Positions 23,118 to 34,907 of a DNA stretch of 64,000 nucleotides are shown in pieces. The notes below the pieces were generated by a model, which saw only the letters and a program-made list of their open reading frames with translations, was not told the origin of the DNA and did not search any database. The stretch lies in NCBI GenBank assembly GCA_036346405.1, contig CM070550.1, positions 10,450,115 through 10,514,114 of the forward strand, in the 5' to 3' direction. Numbering within the stretch: position 1 is the stretch's first letter; each line of letters starts with the position of its first letter. Position numbers and translations under genes: made by a program. Source of the stretch: Phyllostachys edulis. Taxonomy: Eukaryota; Streptophyta; Magnoliopsida; Poales; Poaceae.

Positions 23118-23861
23118 AAAAAAATATCTGTTTACGCAATTTATACGGCCACCTCAGCCTTGTCCGTGCCGGGAGGGGGGACTCGGTAACGTGTCGCTTG
23201 CTCTGGTCCTCTGGTGCACAAACGAGATATTCTTTTTGCATTTGACATAGAGAGGTGACTACTTTTGCTATTCAAAACGTAACTGTGCAAAAAAAAAAAC
23301 TACTTTGCCAATTGCCACGCTGTATCCTCTCCATCCAACACCACCATGACACATCACCAACCACACGTGCAAACTGAACCACCTTCCTCCCACTGACACT
23401 CCGGCCCCACTCTCCCGCATCTCAATCTCTAGCCCGCGGCATCCAGCCACGGACACGCGTCGCGCGCCCACTGGCACCATACTGTCGCCCTCCTCCGGTC
23501 GCCGCCACGAACCCCATCGGAGCCTCCCAAACGTCACAATCACTGTTGAGTCCACCCCCTATGACAGGTGGGCCAAAGCACTTCGAGGCCCGCGTGTCAG
23601 TCGTAGGACGCTGGTACGCGCAGCTTTGACACGGTACCTTTTGGCCTCCCTGGATCCCCACAGGCCACAGCGTTCCCCGCATCCACCCGTCTCCCAGTCT
23701 CGCCGGCCGCCGCAGCCAAGGCAAGACGCCTCCTCCCCACACCCGATCTCCCCTCCCATCTCCGATCACTATATAAGCCCCAACCTCCTTCCACCACCCC
23801 TCACTTGCCGCCCAAACCCGCGCCATTTCAAATCCCGCCCGAACCCTAGCCCCCCCGTCGC
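23118..23861 (+). promoter_or_regulatory. Upstream region of the FAR1-related gene with TATA box
   Basis: CTATATAAG at 23,769-23,777 lies 85 bases before the ATG at 23,862, followed by a C-rich leader typical of grass genes. The region from 23,130 has no coding signal; open frames on the minus strand here (23,268-23,826) are GC-rich shadows. Confidence 0.65.
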
Positions 23862-26800
23862 ATGGCCGACCACGCGGCGCCGTCGCCGTCGGAGAGCTCT
23901 GATCCGCCCTCGCCGGAGCCCGACGAGCCCCCGTCCCGTGGCTACCTCTCGCTCCGCCAGGCGGGATCCGCTGATGAGGAGGATGCTTCGACGGCGCCGG
24001 CGTGGGCGGCGGATGAGAGGTGCAGGGCGATGATGGAGGTGGTGAAGAAGGACGGGGTGGGGGGCAAGTGGAAGGTGTCCAAGCTGGTGGTGGAGCACAA
24101 CCACGACCTGGAGGTGGCGCCAGGGGAGGTCGCCGCCGCCGTGCCGGCGCTGGGGATGGAGTTCGACTCAGTCCATGCAGCCAAGGGGTTCTACTACGGG
24201 TACGGCGAGAGGGTGGGGTTCAAGGCGCGGACGGGCTCCAACCGCCGCTCGGTTGGCAATGGCACGATGATCATGCAGCGGTTCCTCTGCTGGAGAGGCA
24301 ATTACGCGAGTCGGAGGAATAAAGCCAAGGATTTGGATGAGGTGAAGGAGGCGGAGGAGGTGGAGGAGGGTGCTGCGTGGAAGAGGAAGAGGGGGCCCTA
24401 TAAGAAGAGGGCCCGGAAACCTGGGAAGAAGAGCGTGGAGGTGATTGAGGTGGAGAGCTCAGTGGAGAAGGGTGTTGGGATGGCAGGCGCGGAGAATGGG
24501 CAAGAGGTGCGGAGTGGGAAGGGTTTCAGGAGGAGTAGGAGTAAAAAGGCTGTTGCGGAGAAGGATGGGGAGTCTGCCGTTGGATTGGAGGCGGAAAAGG
24601 AGGATGTGGAGGTGGCACAAGACAGTGCCGATGATGATGAGGAGGGGGAGGAGGATGGGGAGGAAGGGGAGGGGGAGGAGGAAATGGAAGCGGAGGTGCA
24701 GGTGGAGGTGAAGGAAAAGAGAGGGAGGGGGAGGCCGAGAAAGGTTGCTACAGAGGGCAGTGCCCTGCAGGCACATGTGTTGAGGGAGCTCGGTGTGAGG
24801 GCGTTACAATACAATAACGAGGAGAGGAAGAAGATACTTAATAAGTACCTCTCGAAGCGACAGAGCAGACCTGTCTCGGGCAGGCCTGCCAAGGTAAATT
24901 GCTTACAGCTATTGCTATTAGTTATGATGAAGATGAAGAACATATTATACATTGCAATATTCTGTACTGTGGACTGCAGAGTAGAATGTATGTAGGCCTC
25001 ATTGATACAATGAAAAGTAAGATAATTGACACATTGATATTTGTGCTGCCATTTTGTGTCTTTTTTAATACAAGGGAAGGAAATTAGTTTTCTCTTTTGT
25101 CCCAGTATTCATAGCAGAGCTATCTACTATCTATGCTTTATTTTATGGAAAGCAATATATCATATATAGTTTTCAATAGCATTGTTGGCTGCTTTAATTG
25201 CGTCAACTGACTGACAAGGAAAAGATCACCATTGTGATGACATGAAGCATTAATGTATAGATGCGCAGGGTCCTTGAGATAATCTTGTATCTAGACGATT
25301 AGCAATTTCTAAATTTTGTAATGATTCCAAGTTGAGGAATGTGTACTTTGGCCCCTCTACATTCCGCTCAATCTCAGTTTGGTCTCTGTTAGCTGGAAGT
25401 CAGCAACGTCATATTCGACCGTGGATAAAATGATTCAGTTAGTTTTCTTGTAGCACTTGGAAATTTATGTTGCAAGCTCATCGACTCCCATATTTCTCAC
25501 CCGACGTGTGCAACGTTGATAAACAAGAGGGGATAGAGAAGGGAGAAGGGGGCTAGTCAGCATCACGTGACCCAACATGGCATTTTCTGTTATGAAATGT
25601 AACAGAAGAACCAAGCGGAGCCTAGTTTGGAAGTAGAGGGATTGATTTGGCCCGTTTCAGAGTAAAGGGGGCGTATTGAGTCTAAGAGAAAAGTAGCAGA
25701 ATCAAAAGTGCACTTTTCGAGAAGCTAGCTGGGGCTAGTTGGTTGGGGGAGCGTAGTCTCACCCAGCCGACCAGGGTTCGATGCCTGGGGGCGTCAACCT
25801 GGTATCTCACCCGGGTATTTGTGTGGTTTGAGCTGAGGCTCGAGGTGGAGGACTGTGCAGTGGCATAGGGGAGCTTTAGGCTCTCAGCCCGTCACGGTTC
25901 GAGCGCTGCTCCCGTGGACGCCTTCAGAGATAGGGTGCTTTCTTTTTAATGTGAACCGGATAAGGTTAAATCCCGGACATTCAAAAGTGCACTTTACCCT
26001 CCCAGAGCATGTGCAAACGTATAAATTTGTGTTACAAATGTCAACACATAAACACATGTTAGAAATGTTGAAATATCTGGACATATACCAAATAAAATAG
26101 TCGATACATATTGTATCATTGTACATACTACATAGTTTCACTTGGTAAGTGCGTGCTCTTGTCCTTTTTAGATTGCCTCACGCCAAGCTTTGGCTGAAAG
26201 GCGTAAGCGTGGTGATGGAGGTAGATTTCTGGCAAGCGAAGGACTGCCGGTAACTTTCCTTCCATGTTGCCTATAAGGCTATAAATATTTGTGAATGCTC
26301 TGTATTATTGTGATGTACTGCTCTTAACATTTTCCAGTAAGTAGGTGATTAGCTGGCCAATGAAAAAGACATAATCGCACACAGTTGGTGTCTAAGAGTT
26401 GTCAACAAGTCGGAACTCGGAAGTCACAGATCAGTTTATTACTCACTGCATTTTATATACATACATGCACATAATTTGTTACTTTTTTTTGCTTGAAAAT
26501 ATGCACTCTTACTTCATTTGGTACTGAACTTAAGAGTTAAACAATAGCCTGATCTTTTAATGTCTATTAACACACTTGTATCCAACATGTAATCTATTAT
26601 CTTATTAAAGCAAAGTCAAAAGAAAACACCACGTTCGTTCTCAAAGGCTAGAAATTCTCTACATTAATCGGTAGAAAAAGATGAAGATTTACACCGTCGA
26701 TCGTGGTGGATCCAGATTATAACGGTCTAGATTAAAAAAAAGAAGTCCATGTCAAGTAAAATAAAGCTAAAATTTGGAATAAAAAATATAATAATGTCAG

Positions 26801-29800
26801 CAATTTGATTTCCATACGAATTCCTAAATAAAAAGTCCATATCGGTACAATAAAACTGAAATTCGTAACAAAAATAAAATAAAATAAAATTAGCAATTCG
26901 ATTTCTATACAAATTTTTAAGTAAAATCCTAAATAATTATAATTCGAAAATAAAAAATTGAAATTAGATTTGTATACGAAATCCAACCAAAAAATAAATG
27001 AAATTCGGAATATAAATAAAATAAAATTAGCAATTTGATTTGAAACGAGTTCCAATAATTATAATTTAGAATAAAAATAAAACAATAATTGCCAATTAGA
27101 TTTGTATACTAAATACAAAAAATCAATTGAAATTCCAAATAAAAATAAAATGAAATAAGCAATTTGATTCCATTACAAATTCCAAAGCAAAACCCTAAAT
27201 AATAGTAATTTAGAATAAAAATTAAAGAAAACTTAGCAATTGGATTCATATACGATTCCCAAGAAAAAAGAACTGAAATTCGGAATAAAAAATAAAAGAC
27301 AATTTGCAATTTGATTTCCATACGTATTCCAAAATAAAATCCCCAAATAACTAAAATTCCGAATAAATTAAATAAATTCAAGGTAGGCTGCTCATGGTGC
27401 ATCGGTGTATACATGAGTAAGGTACTTTAATATATTATGCCATGTAAACTAATAAGATAATTTGCTATACACATGATCAACATATTGCTTGAGATTAAAT
27501 AGAAGTAAATGTGCATGCATACAATTTGGAAAAAAAAAACTAATAGAATAAGAATACGGGCATGCAACTACATGATCTATGCATGATGAAGAGTGATTAG
27601 TTTTTAAGAACGCCAAAAACTTATTATGCTAAATGATTTTCTTCCATCAAAACGCATACTTCAATTACGTTCTGAATGTTGTAATTTCTTTCAAGCTTTT
27701 ATTATCGTTTCTAATGTTTTGGATGTCGTAAAAGTCTAAATAGCCTACAATATATGTAAATATATTATCAAACATTTATATAAACTTTGAAACAAATCTA
27801 GCCGTGCAAATGCGCGGGGCACCCTGCTAATTGATATATAATTTTAACTTCTTTGGGTTGATTTCAACAAAGTATGTATTCTGTAACTCTTCTTGTTGGC
27901 CTTTTGCTGAACTAATTGTGTGTAAACTCTGGTAGTTACTAGTTACTATACTTACCACCACGTTGCAACCCTTGGAGGATTTTGCTGACCTGTTGAGTCT
28001 TTGTATTGTTATTGTGGTCTCTCCTGAAAGTGGATGAAATTGTTTGAATCAACAAGCACTAACTTGCTTCGATTTATTCATTATTATTTTCACATTAAAA
28101 GTGAAGCATTTATATATGAAATCTATCTCATTATTCTGATGTTTTCTTATTCGTGTTGTTGGCAGCCTTCACGGCAACCTTCAGAAAGGCGGTCTAAACG
28201 TCTTGAGAAGCAAAATCTTAAAAAAGAAGGAGAGAAGGTAAGACCCACGTACGAAGCTGATTGAGTTTTCTCTGTCTTACTTTTGGTTAGGCAACAAGAA
28301 AATGGGGATAATGATTTCTGTTACACCATTTCTTCCATATGAACAGCTGCGGATGCATATTTTGTATTCAATTCTCCCCTTTGCTTTAACACATACTACT
28401 TTGTTCCCTTGGTCCAGGCTGAGAGCAAAGAAGATGAAATAATTGAAGCAGAACCAGATCCAGAAACAGAAGTAATTGCTGGACCTGGAGGAGAACCGAA
28501 AGTTGGAATGGTTTTCCTGAATGAAGACAAGGCCTATGAATTTTATGTCAACTATGCTGGTACTGCAGGGTTCAGTGTCCGAAAAGGATGGTTGGACAAA
28601 ACAACCAAGAATGTTACGAAATCTCGGGCATATGTATGTTCTAAAGAGGGATTCCGTCCTAAAAGTGCTACTGCCGAATCAAAGAAGCCACGACCAGAGA
28701 CAAGAACTGGTTGCCAAGCACACATGACTATTAAAATCACAACTAGCGGCAAATATGTAGTGACTGAGTATGCGGCTGATCATAATCACGATCTTGAGGC
28801 TACCTCGGTGGACATTCAGGTTCTGAGATCACAGAAGTTATTAGCAAAGCTACAGCAGCCTCCGGATCCACCAAAAGTTGTTTTGATACCAAATGACTAT
28901 AAAAATTACGTAAGGACAAGACGCACAAAAGATGTGCAATTGGGCGATGCCCAGGCGATTTGTGAATTCTTACAGAGGATGAAAGGCGAGAATCCTTCTT
29001 TCTTTTATTCCATTCAAGTGGACGAAGATGACCAATTCACAAATGTGTTCTGGGCAGATGTTAAATCAATGATGGATTATAACTACTTTGGCGATGTAGT
29101 GTGTGTTGACTCAAGATATAGCACAAGTGATTATGGTAGGCCTCTATTGCTGTTTATGGGTGTTAACCATCATAAGCAGCCAATCATATTTGGTACAGCG
29201 TTGATTTACGATGAATCAGTTGAATCATTCAAATGGTTGTTTGAAACTTTCAAATCTGCTATGAGCGGAAAGCAGCCAAAAACAGTTTTGACTGATCAGT
29301 CTACAGCAATCGGCAATGCAGTTGCTTCTGCTTGGCCAGGGGCAACCCACCGCTTCTCACTGTTGCATTTATATCAAAATGCTACCAAGATATTAAGGGA
29401 TACATTCCAAGGCTCAGAAACTTTTGCGCATGATTTTAGTAGGTGTCTGTATGACTGTGAGGAGGAGGAGGACTTCTTGTCAAGCTGGGAAATCCTCTTG
29501 GAGAAGTACAATCTGAAGGATAATGAGTGGCTAAGTAAATTGTACGAGGATAGAGAAAGATGGGCTTTGCCATATGGGCGTGATACATTCTGCGCAGATA
29601 TTGCAGCCACACTCCTAAGTGATAACATGGATGCCATCCTGACAGATCTTCTTAAAACAGAAATAGATCTTGCATATTTCTTTAACAATTATGATAAATT
29701 TTTGGAGGAGAAACGTCTAGCTGAACAACAAGCTGACTACCTTGGGACTCAGATGACACAGAGGGTAGCACCTCTGCGGTTGCTTTGGCAAGCTGCTAAT

Positions 29801-31486
29801 GCATATACTCCAACACTGTTTGAGATGTTCAGGACAGAATTTGAACTGATCTTGGCCAGCATGGTCTATAGCTGTGGTGAGATCGGACCAATATCAGAGT
29901 ATGAAGTAGCTGTCAAAAACAGGCCTCGGGGTCATTTTGTTAGGTTTGACTCATCAGAATGTATGGTTGTTTGTAGCTGTAAGAAGTTCGAATTCACAGG
30001 TCTTCCATGTTGCCATGTATTGAAAATTCTTGAGCTCAGAAATATTAAAGAACTTCCACCACACTATATTTTGAAAAGATGGCGAAAAGATGCTCAGAGT
30101 GAATCTCCAAGGGAGAACTATAGTTTTGCAGCTGTAGACGAAGATCCCAAGTTCTCATTGTCTAAACGGTACAGCACGTTGTGCCGAACGTTATATAAAA
30201 TTGCGGCAAAAGCTGCAGAAAACATTGAAGCTTATACATTCATGGAGAACCAATATGATCAGCTTCTGGAACAAGTTGAGCTTCTTTTGCAAGCAAAGTT
30301 ACATGATAAATCTTCATTAAGCACTATCTTGAAAGGTCATCAACAAAATTTGCTTCAGAATGAGGCCAGCAACAGTGAACCTCGCAGAGCAAGTAGTAAG
30401 AAAAATAAAAATGTAGAGATGCGCCGCCGGCAGCAAAGTCCTCTTGAATCAAATAAGAAGAAAAAGGGTAGACAAGGTCTGTTCATCACCTAAGCTGTTC
30501 CAGTAATGGATTGTACATGATCAATGCTTGATCCGATTAATCTGTTGCAGGTCTACCAGAGCCTGAGGAGGCTGAAGTCCCACTTAGGGTTGATCCTTCT
30601 ACAATAACAAATGACATTCCAAATCATCTGAGGACTCCAACCAATCAATTTATTGCACCGAGTCATATAATCCAGGTAAAACTTATGTTCCCTTTCTGCT
30701 TTTTCCTAAACGCCTGTTTTGATGAACAGAGTAGTGAAGGTGGTGATTATTATAGTTTGTAGCTAAGGTACACTGAAGTAATAATATATAGCTTCGCAAA
30801 AACAGGCACCATATGTTGCACAGCAGTTTGGTCTTAGCTCTCTTCAGGGATTTCCTGGCATATCTCCATTTGGGCAGGTAACTTGAATATTTTTTACTGG
30901 TTGAAGAAAAATACAGTTTGTACTTCGCTCTAATATGCAACTCATTTGGCATGTCAATAGATGCAGGAACCATCACCTACTCCTCTCCAGCAACCTCATC
31001 TACAGCAACCAGCCTTTCATAGTGGCCCTCAAATCCCCCAGGTGATTCTACTGTGATGCACTACTTCTATTTGGTACAACTTACACCCATGTTTTCCTTC
31101 CTAAGGGATTTTACCTCACAGATTTCCTAAGCATTTGTTAAAGTAAGACTGCAAGTGGTCATCGAGTTTATACCCACACATTCCCCTTTAGAATAACTTA
31201 TCTCGATGAGAGATTTTCGTGTAGGTCTTATATTCGACATTACATGACATGAAGTCAATCGATACCTTTCTTGTTGAGTAAATGATATACATGTAGTTAC
31301 CTTTGCTATCAACCATGTAAAATTGCTTAAGAAGGCAAATTGACAATATGTAGTGTTTGTCATGTTTTGGTGCAGGCACCACCTCCAGACATCCAGTCAT
31401 TGCAGTTTCTTAGCAGCAATCCTCAACTGGGCCACCAGACCACGGATCAAGGCCAGTACACCATTCCGGTCTGGGATTTCCTGTGA
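23862..31486 (+). CDS. FAR1-related (FRS) transposase-derived regulator, 8 exons, 1,209 aa
   Basis: Exons: 23,862-24,893; 26,172-26,249; 28,166-28,237; 28,418-30,476; 30,551-30,675; 30,806-30,877; 30,961-31,041; 31,376-31,486 (stop TGA). All introns are GT-AG and the phases agree; the total is 3,630 nt. Exon 1 encodes an acidic/basic region: a FAR1 C-half (residues 54-83, with EHNHDL), then a FAR1 N-half (98-148), a basic cluster (174-190), an acidic run (251-280) and an AT-hook RGRGRPRK (287-294). Exon 4 encodes a complete FAR1 domain (about 424-521, ends DHNHDLE), a MULE-type transposase domain (about 619-713, Asp624 in VDSRYS and Asp687 in LTDQS) and a SWIM zinc finger (909-939, CSC...CCH). 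Exons 5-8 add a Gln/Pro-rich tail. FAR1 proteins are domesticated Mutator transposases that act as nuclear light-signalling and stress regulators. The start has a TATA box upstream. The target genes are unknown. Confidence 0.9.
24894..26171 (+). other. Intron 1 of FAR1-related gene
   Basis: The donor AAG|GTAAAT and acceptor TTTTTAG|ATT are phase 0. It is AT-rich except for the SINE-like unit at 25,725-25,960. The exon 1 frame runs on 100 bases into the intron, which is chance. Confidence 0.88.
25725..25960 (+). mobile_element. SINE-like tRNA-derived unit in intron 1
   Basis: It has an A-box-like stretch (TAGTTGGTTGGGGGAGC, 25,736-25,752) and a B box GGTTCGATGCC at 25,786-25,796, spaced as in tRNA genes. 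A second B-box-like GGTTCGAGCGC lies at about 25,896, followed by a T-rich end. This could be a dimeric SINE. No TSD was identified, and the family is not recognised. Confidence 0.5.
26593..27830 (+). mobile_element. Non-autonomous Helitron (1,238 bp) in intron 2
   Basis: The 5' end is TCTATTATCTTATTAAAG. The 3' end is GGGGCACCCTGCTAA, with an upstream stem CCGTGC...GCGCGG (27,802-27,817) a few bases before. It sits between A (26,592) and T (27,831), the A|T target of Helitrons, with no duplication. Its interior is AT-rich, with repeated copies of a GCAATTTGATTTCCATACGA-like unit at about 26,801, 26,890, 27,030, 27,157, 27,235 and 27,307. There are no Rep/Hel genes. The CTRR end and the TC start are standard for grass Helitrons. 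Confidence 0.85.
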
Positions 31487-32120
31487 TGTACGCGGTGATT
31501 TATACCATAATAGCAATCTAGTTGTAAATTATGTAATGACAATAATGTAGAAACTGAGTTATTCCCCCTCGCTCAGCCTGTTTATGTTAATGCAACTACT
31601 GAGCAGGGTGAATTTTGGATTCGTTTTCTCTGGGTTGGGTGAAAGGGTATGGCACATCTAAGTCCAAAAAGGGTCCAAATTGGTGTACATCAATCAGAAC
31701 ACCAGTGGCTGGACTTTGGTAGGCAAATGACATGATCCTGGGGATGTCAGCCTGACCCATTTAAACCCACAGCTAATGTCAGCCAGCCTGATCATGAGAG
31801 CGACTAACTTCATCTATATCCATACACTACACAACTGTTGAAGCAAATTAGTTTCAAAATGTTTTGTGCTAAAAAAGAAAAGCCGACCAAACCTAAGCTG
31901 AAACATCTAAAGTATTCATCTGGAAACAAAACAAGCTTTTGGCTTTGCTGAAACAAATCAGTCTACTGAGTACAACATTTTTAGCGATCAGGTGGTGAAC
32001 AAAACACAATCTTTCACGGGCGTGACAGGTTAATAAGTAGCCCGCATCTTATATCTCATACTGGTCAGCTTCCATGAGCGCACAATGGAGAACTGTGCAT
32101 GTAGCACGAAGTGCCCTTGT
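31487..32120. other. Convergent 3' region between the FAR1-related and GT8-like genes
   Basis: About 630 bases are shared by the two 3' UTRs. It is AT-rich, with no coding potential and no repeat that I can name. Poly(A) signals cannot be fixed without transcripts. Confidence 0.5.
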
Positions 32121-34907
32121 TCAGGCGTTCAGTATGCCTTCGAATTTCTGATCAATGTACTGCCGCCAGGTCTTGCCGTACCCTGATTCTTGCTGCTGAC
32201 GGCCACCTTCAGAGCAAGCATTCTTTGGCCCATCGTAGTTGAGAATGTCCGTGTTAGCATTTGCACGCTTCCAACTCGAAGGGAGTTTCAGATAATTGTC
32301 ATTGAAGGCCAGAGTTATCGCCAACCTAATATGGTCCCTGAAAACGGATTTTTAACATGACCAGGATAGGTGTGAATCTACTGTGGGTGAATTTAAATGA
32401 TATTATAACGTATGGCAATGGTACATATTGCCCAAAACATAACACGAGTCTCTGACCTTGGATTGGCTAACTTAAAAACCTTGCTCCACAACACGATAGA
32501 GTCAATCAGGTGCTTCTGTAGTCTGCGCGGCTCCACCACAAGCACGTCAAGATCAAGTAAGCATGCATCATTGTCGTAAGGTTCAGTAGACACCAAACTT
32601 TTTGCAGCTGTTCTTTGAACGGCATTCAGAACATCCATACTGACATAGTCACCTAAGTGCTTGCTACAATCTTCAACAGCGCCGATGGCATAGGTGCCTA
32701 AATCAATGCGAGCGAGGTCTTCAATTTTGCCCTGGGGAGGAGATTGGTGTTTCACATAAGGTAATTTAAAGATACTGAGAAAATGCTTACTTTGCTATCT
32801 ACACTTAGTCGTAATAACTGAGTATGATTTTGTGTCTAAATTGGATATGCTATCTCAAAGCTCAAAAACCTCTATGGAGATATGCCTAATTTATTAAAGA
32901 ATTCACAACCCTGGTAATATATCCCTGTTGCAGTATGCAGGTTTTGTTTTGTTGATTCAAAACACCAGTCAGAGGAACATCCTCAATTAAATTAATTTTA
33001 TACTTTCATTTGCTTCACTATCTTTATGGCCCGCAAAATTAAGACTGAATAATCTTTGATCATTTGACAGTACTACTCATGTATACAAGGACAATACAAA
33101 CTTCTTCAAAGGAACTTTTGAATATGCAGTTGGGGCATTCCATGTAGATTATCAGCAATTACTGTTCACTATCACAGGTTAAATGATTGAGCAAGCGAAC
33201 AAGCAATAAGATCAGCAACTGCATGGCACTATCTTCTGACAAAAAAGTCTCCATGATATTTATTTAGGAGTCTAATTGTCGTTTTTTCCCCAGAGAGTTC
33301 AATGATAGGTTTGAGACCTTGAGTAAATAGATTAGATGGATGCATAGTACCTTTACGATTGAGTCAGCTGAGATATAAGCATATCTCTTTTGCGAGAGTT
33401 GAGTTATCGCGATAAGGATAGGTGACAATTCATTGCGGAATGACCAAAAAAGGTTTCCTTCTGGAGTGGCAACATTTAGCTTATCCTTGATTTGCTTTTG
33501 ACTGTAGAAGAAGCAAGTATGAGGATGCAACAATGTCAAAGATAAAAGGAACATTTTAGTTTGTGTGCTCACCTAGTGACAGTAAGATTTGAATCAGGTA
33601 GTACCACTTTTAGCTTGTGGTAGGACAATTTATCATTGCCTCCTTCAGGTATTAAGAAATTGAAGGATATATTATGTGGATCACTGTCAAACAAAGAAAA
33701 AATTATGTTGGCTATATAAGACACAAACAAATACTTGAAGACACAATTCTGTCATTAGTGCTATAGTAGTGTAATGAGCACAGAAGTAAAACTATCCAAC
33801 ATCAAAGGGGTTTATCTTTTGCAGTCGCTACCATTACATGGAAATTTGAAATAACCTTGACAACAAAAAAAAAACACTTGTCATGCAGAACGAGATTTTT
33901 CCACATTAGTTGCAAAAAAAATCTGATAGTTAAAGTTCATTGCTATTGCGCCAATTTCCTCATAGTTAGTGTAACTATTGAAATAGTATACATGAAACAG
34001 AACCTTGAGCTGGACAGAGTGGAGTTTGCCAGCACAGCGAGAGTACGAAGATCCAGACAGCTTATCCAAGAGAAGATATTTACACCTCCAACCTCGTCGG
34101 ACAAATCCTGCAGGGAGAACCAGCGGTACTTCAAGAAAGTTGGTTTTCTCTAACTCAGACTAACATGCAAATGAAACCATAATCAGTGCGAACCAATACC
34201 GTCTCTGCGGAGACATCGGGTAAAACGCGCCAAACCAATACTACACGTCTACAGAAATTCAAATTTAACCCTACACTGCTACCTACTATCATCAAGTTGT
34301 TGTTATCTACCAACATTTCGTTTTCCAATATTCTGAATTTCAAGAATCCATGAGACCGGAAGCCTAATTTCCTCCCCCACCCAATTCCCCCTCCAACAAC
34401 AAAAAAGTGTATTTTAAGGACATAAACATTTAAAAAATACCACGAAAATGGCAAGCCTGATAATGTGAGTCGCACACTATCAATGGTCTGGAGGTTGTAA
34501 AATAGGGAGAAATCAATGGACAAGGAATACGGCTTTGCCAACTCGAAGTCCAAGAACGCAAAGCACACGCGGAGATAGTGCAAGAGTCGAGAGTGAGACA
34601 GGCACAGTGAGTGAGTCGTGAAGCGCGGCAGTAGTAGTACCATGGGGTAGCGCGAGTGGTCGAAGCGGATCCAGTTGCGAAGGGGGTCGGCGGGGTCGCG
34701 GAAGTGGGTGGCCGGAAGGAACTGGAGGCACGCGAGCAGCACGATGGCGGCGATGGCCAGCTTCTGCATCCCGGGCCGGGCCCGTGGCGGCGGGTCGATG
34801 TCGCCGTGGATAGCGTGCTGTCCCCGGGGAGGCTGCGGCCCTTCGCCCCTCGCGGCGGCGGAGGCCGCCGCCGCAGGGCGGCGCTGGAGGCCCTGCGAGG
34901 GGTCCAT
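32121..34907 (-). CDS. GT8-like membrane-anchored glycosyltransferase, 6 exons, 374 aa
   Basis: Exons in gene order: 34,907-34,641; 34,107-34,004; 33,683-33,573; 33,501-33,351; 32,731-32,457; 32,337-32,121 (stop TGA at 32,123-32,121). All introns are GT-AG, phases agree, and the total is 1,125 nt. Residues 48-66 (MQKLAIAAIVLLAC...) form a signal anchor after a Pro/Arg-rich cytosolic tail, suggesting a type II Golgi protein. The catalytic-domain end resembles GT8 galacturonosyltransferase-like enzymes: IGAVEDC (about 227-233), then a DNDAC...DLDV block (264-274) and NYDGPKNAC (about 331-339), in the place of the usual HYNGNLKPW. The canonical DxD is not seen; the aligned segment reads YISADSIV (about 203-210). 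It ends with a polar tail (WRQYIDQKFEG). Substrate and activity are unknown. The gene model is solid; the family is likely. Confidence 0.83.
34108..34640 (-). other. Intron 1 of the GT8-like gene
   Basis: Donor ATG|GTACTA and acceptor CCTGCAG|GAT, 533 bases, AT-rich, no inserted element seen. Confidence 0.8.

Noticed and set aside
24398..24952. Long minus-strand frame of 184 codons under FAR1 exon 1
   Set aside because: It is the antisense shadow of an acidic, Glu-rich coding repeat (GAG/GAA read as CTC/TTC); it is rich in Ser, Pro and Phe with no motif.
30477..30493. Stop at 30,491-30,493 as the end of the FAR1-related protein
   Set aside because: A donor at 30,477 and acceptor at 30,550 join in phase to four further exons with Gln/Pro-rich coding and clean splice sites. 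An intron-retained form ending here cannot be excluded.
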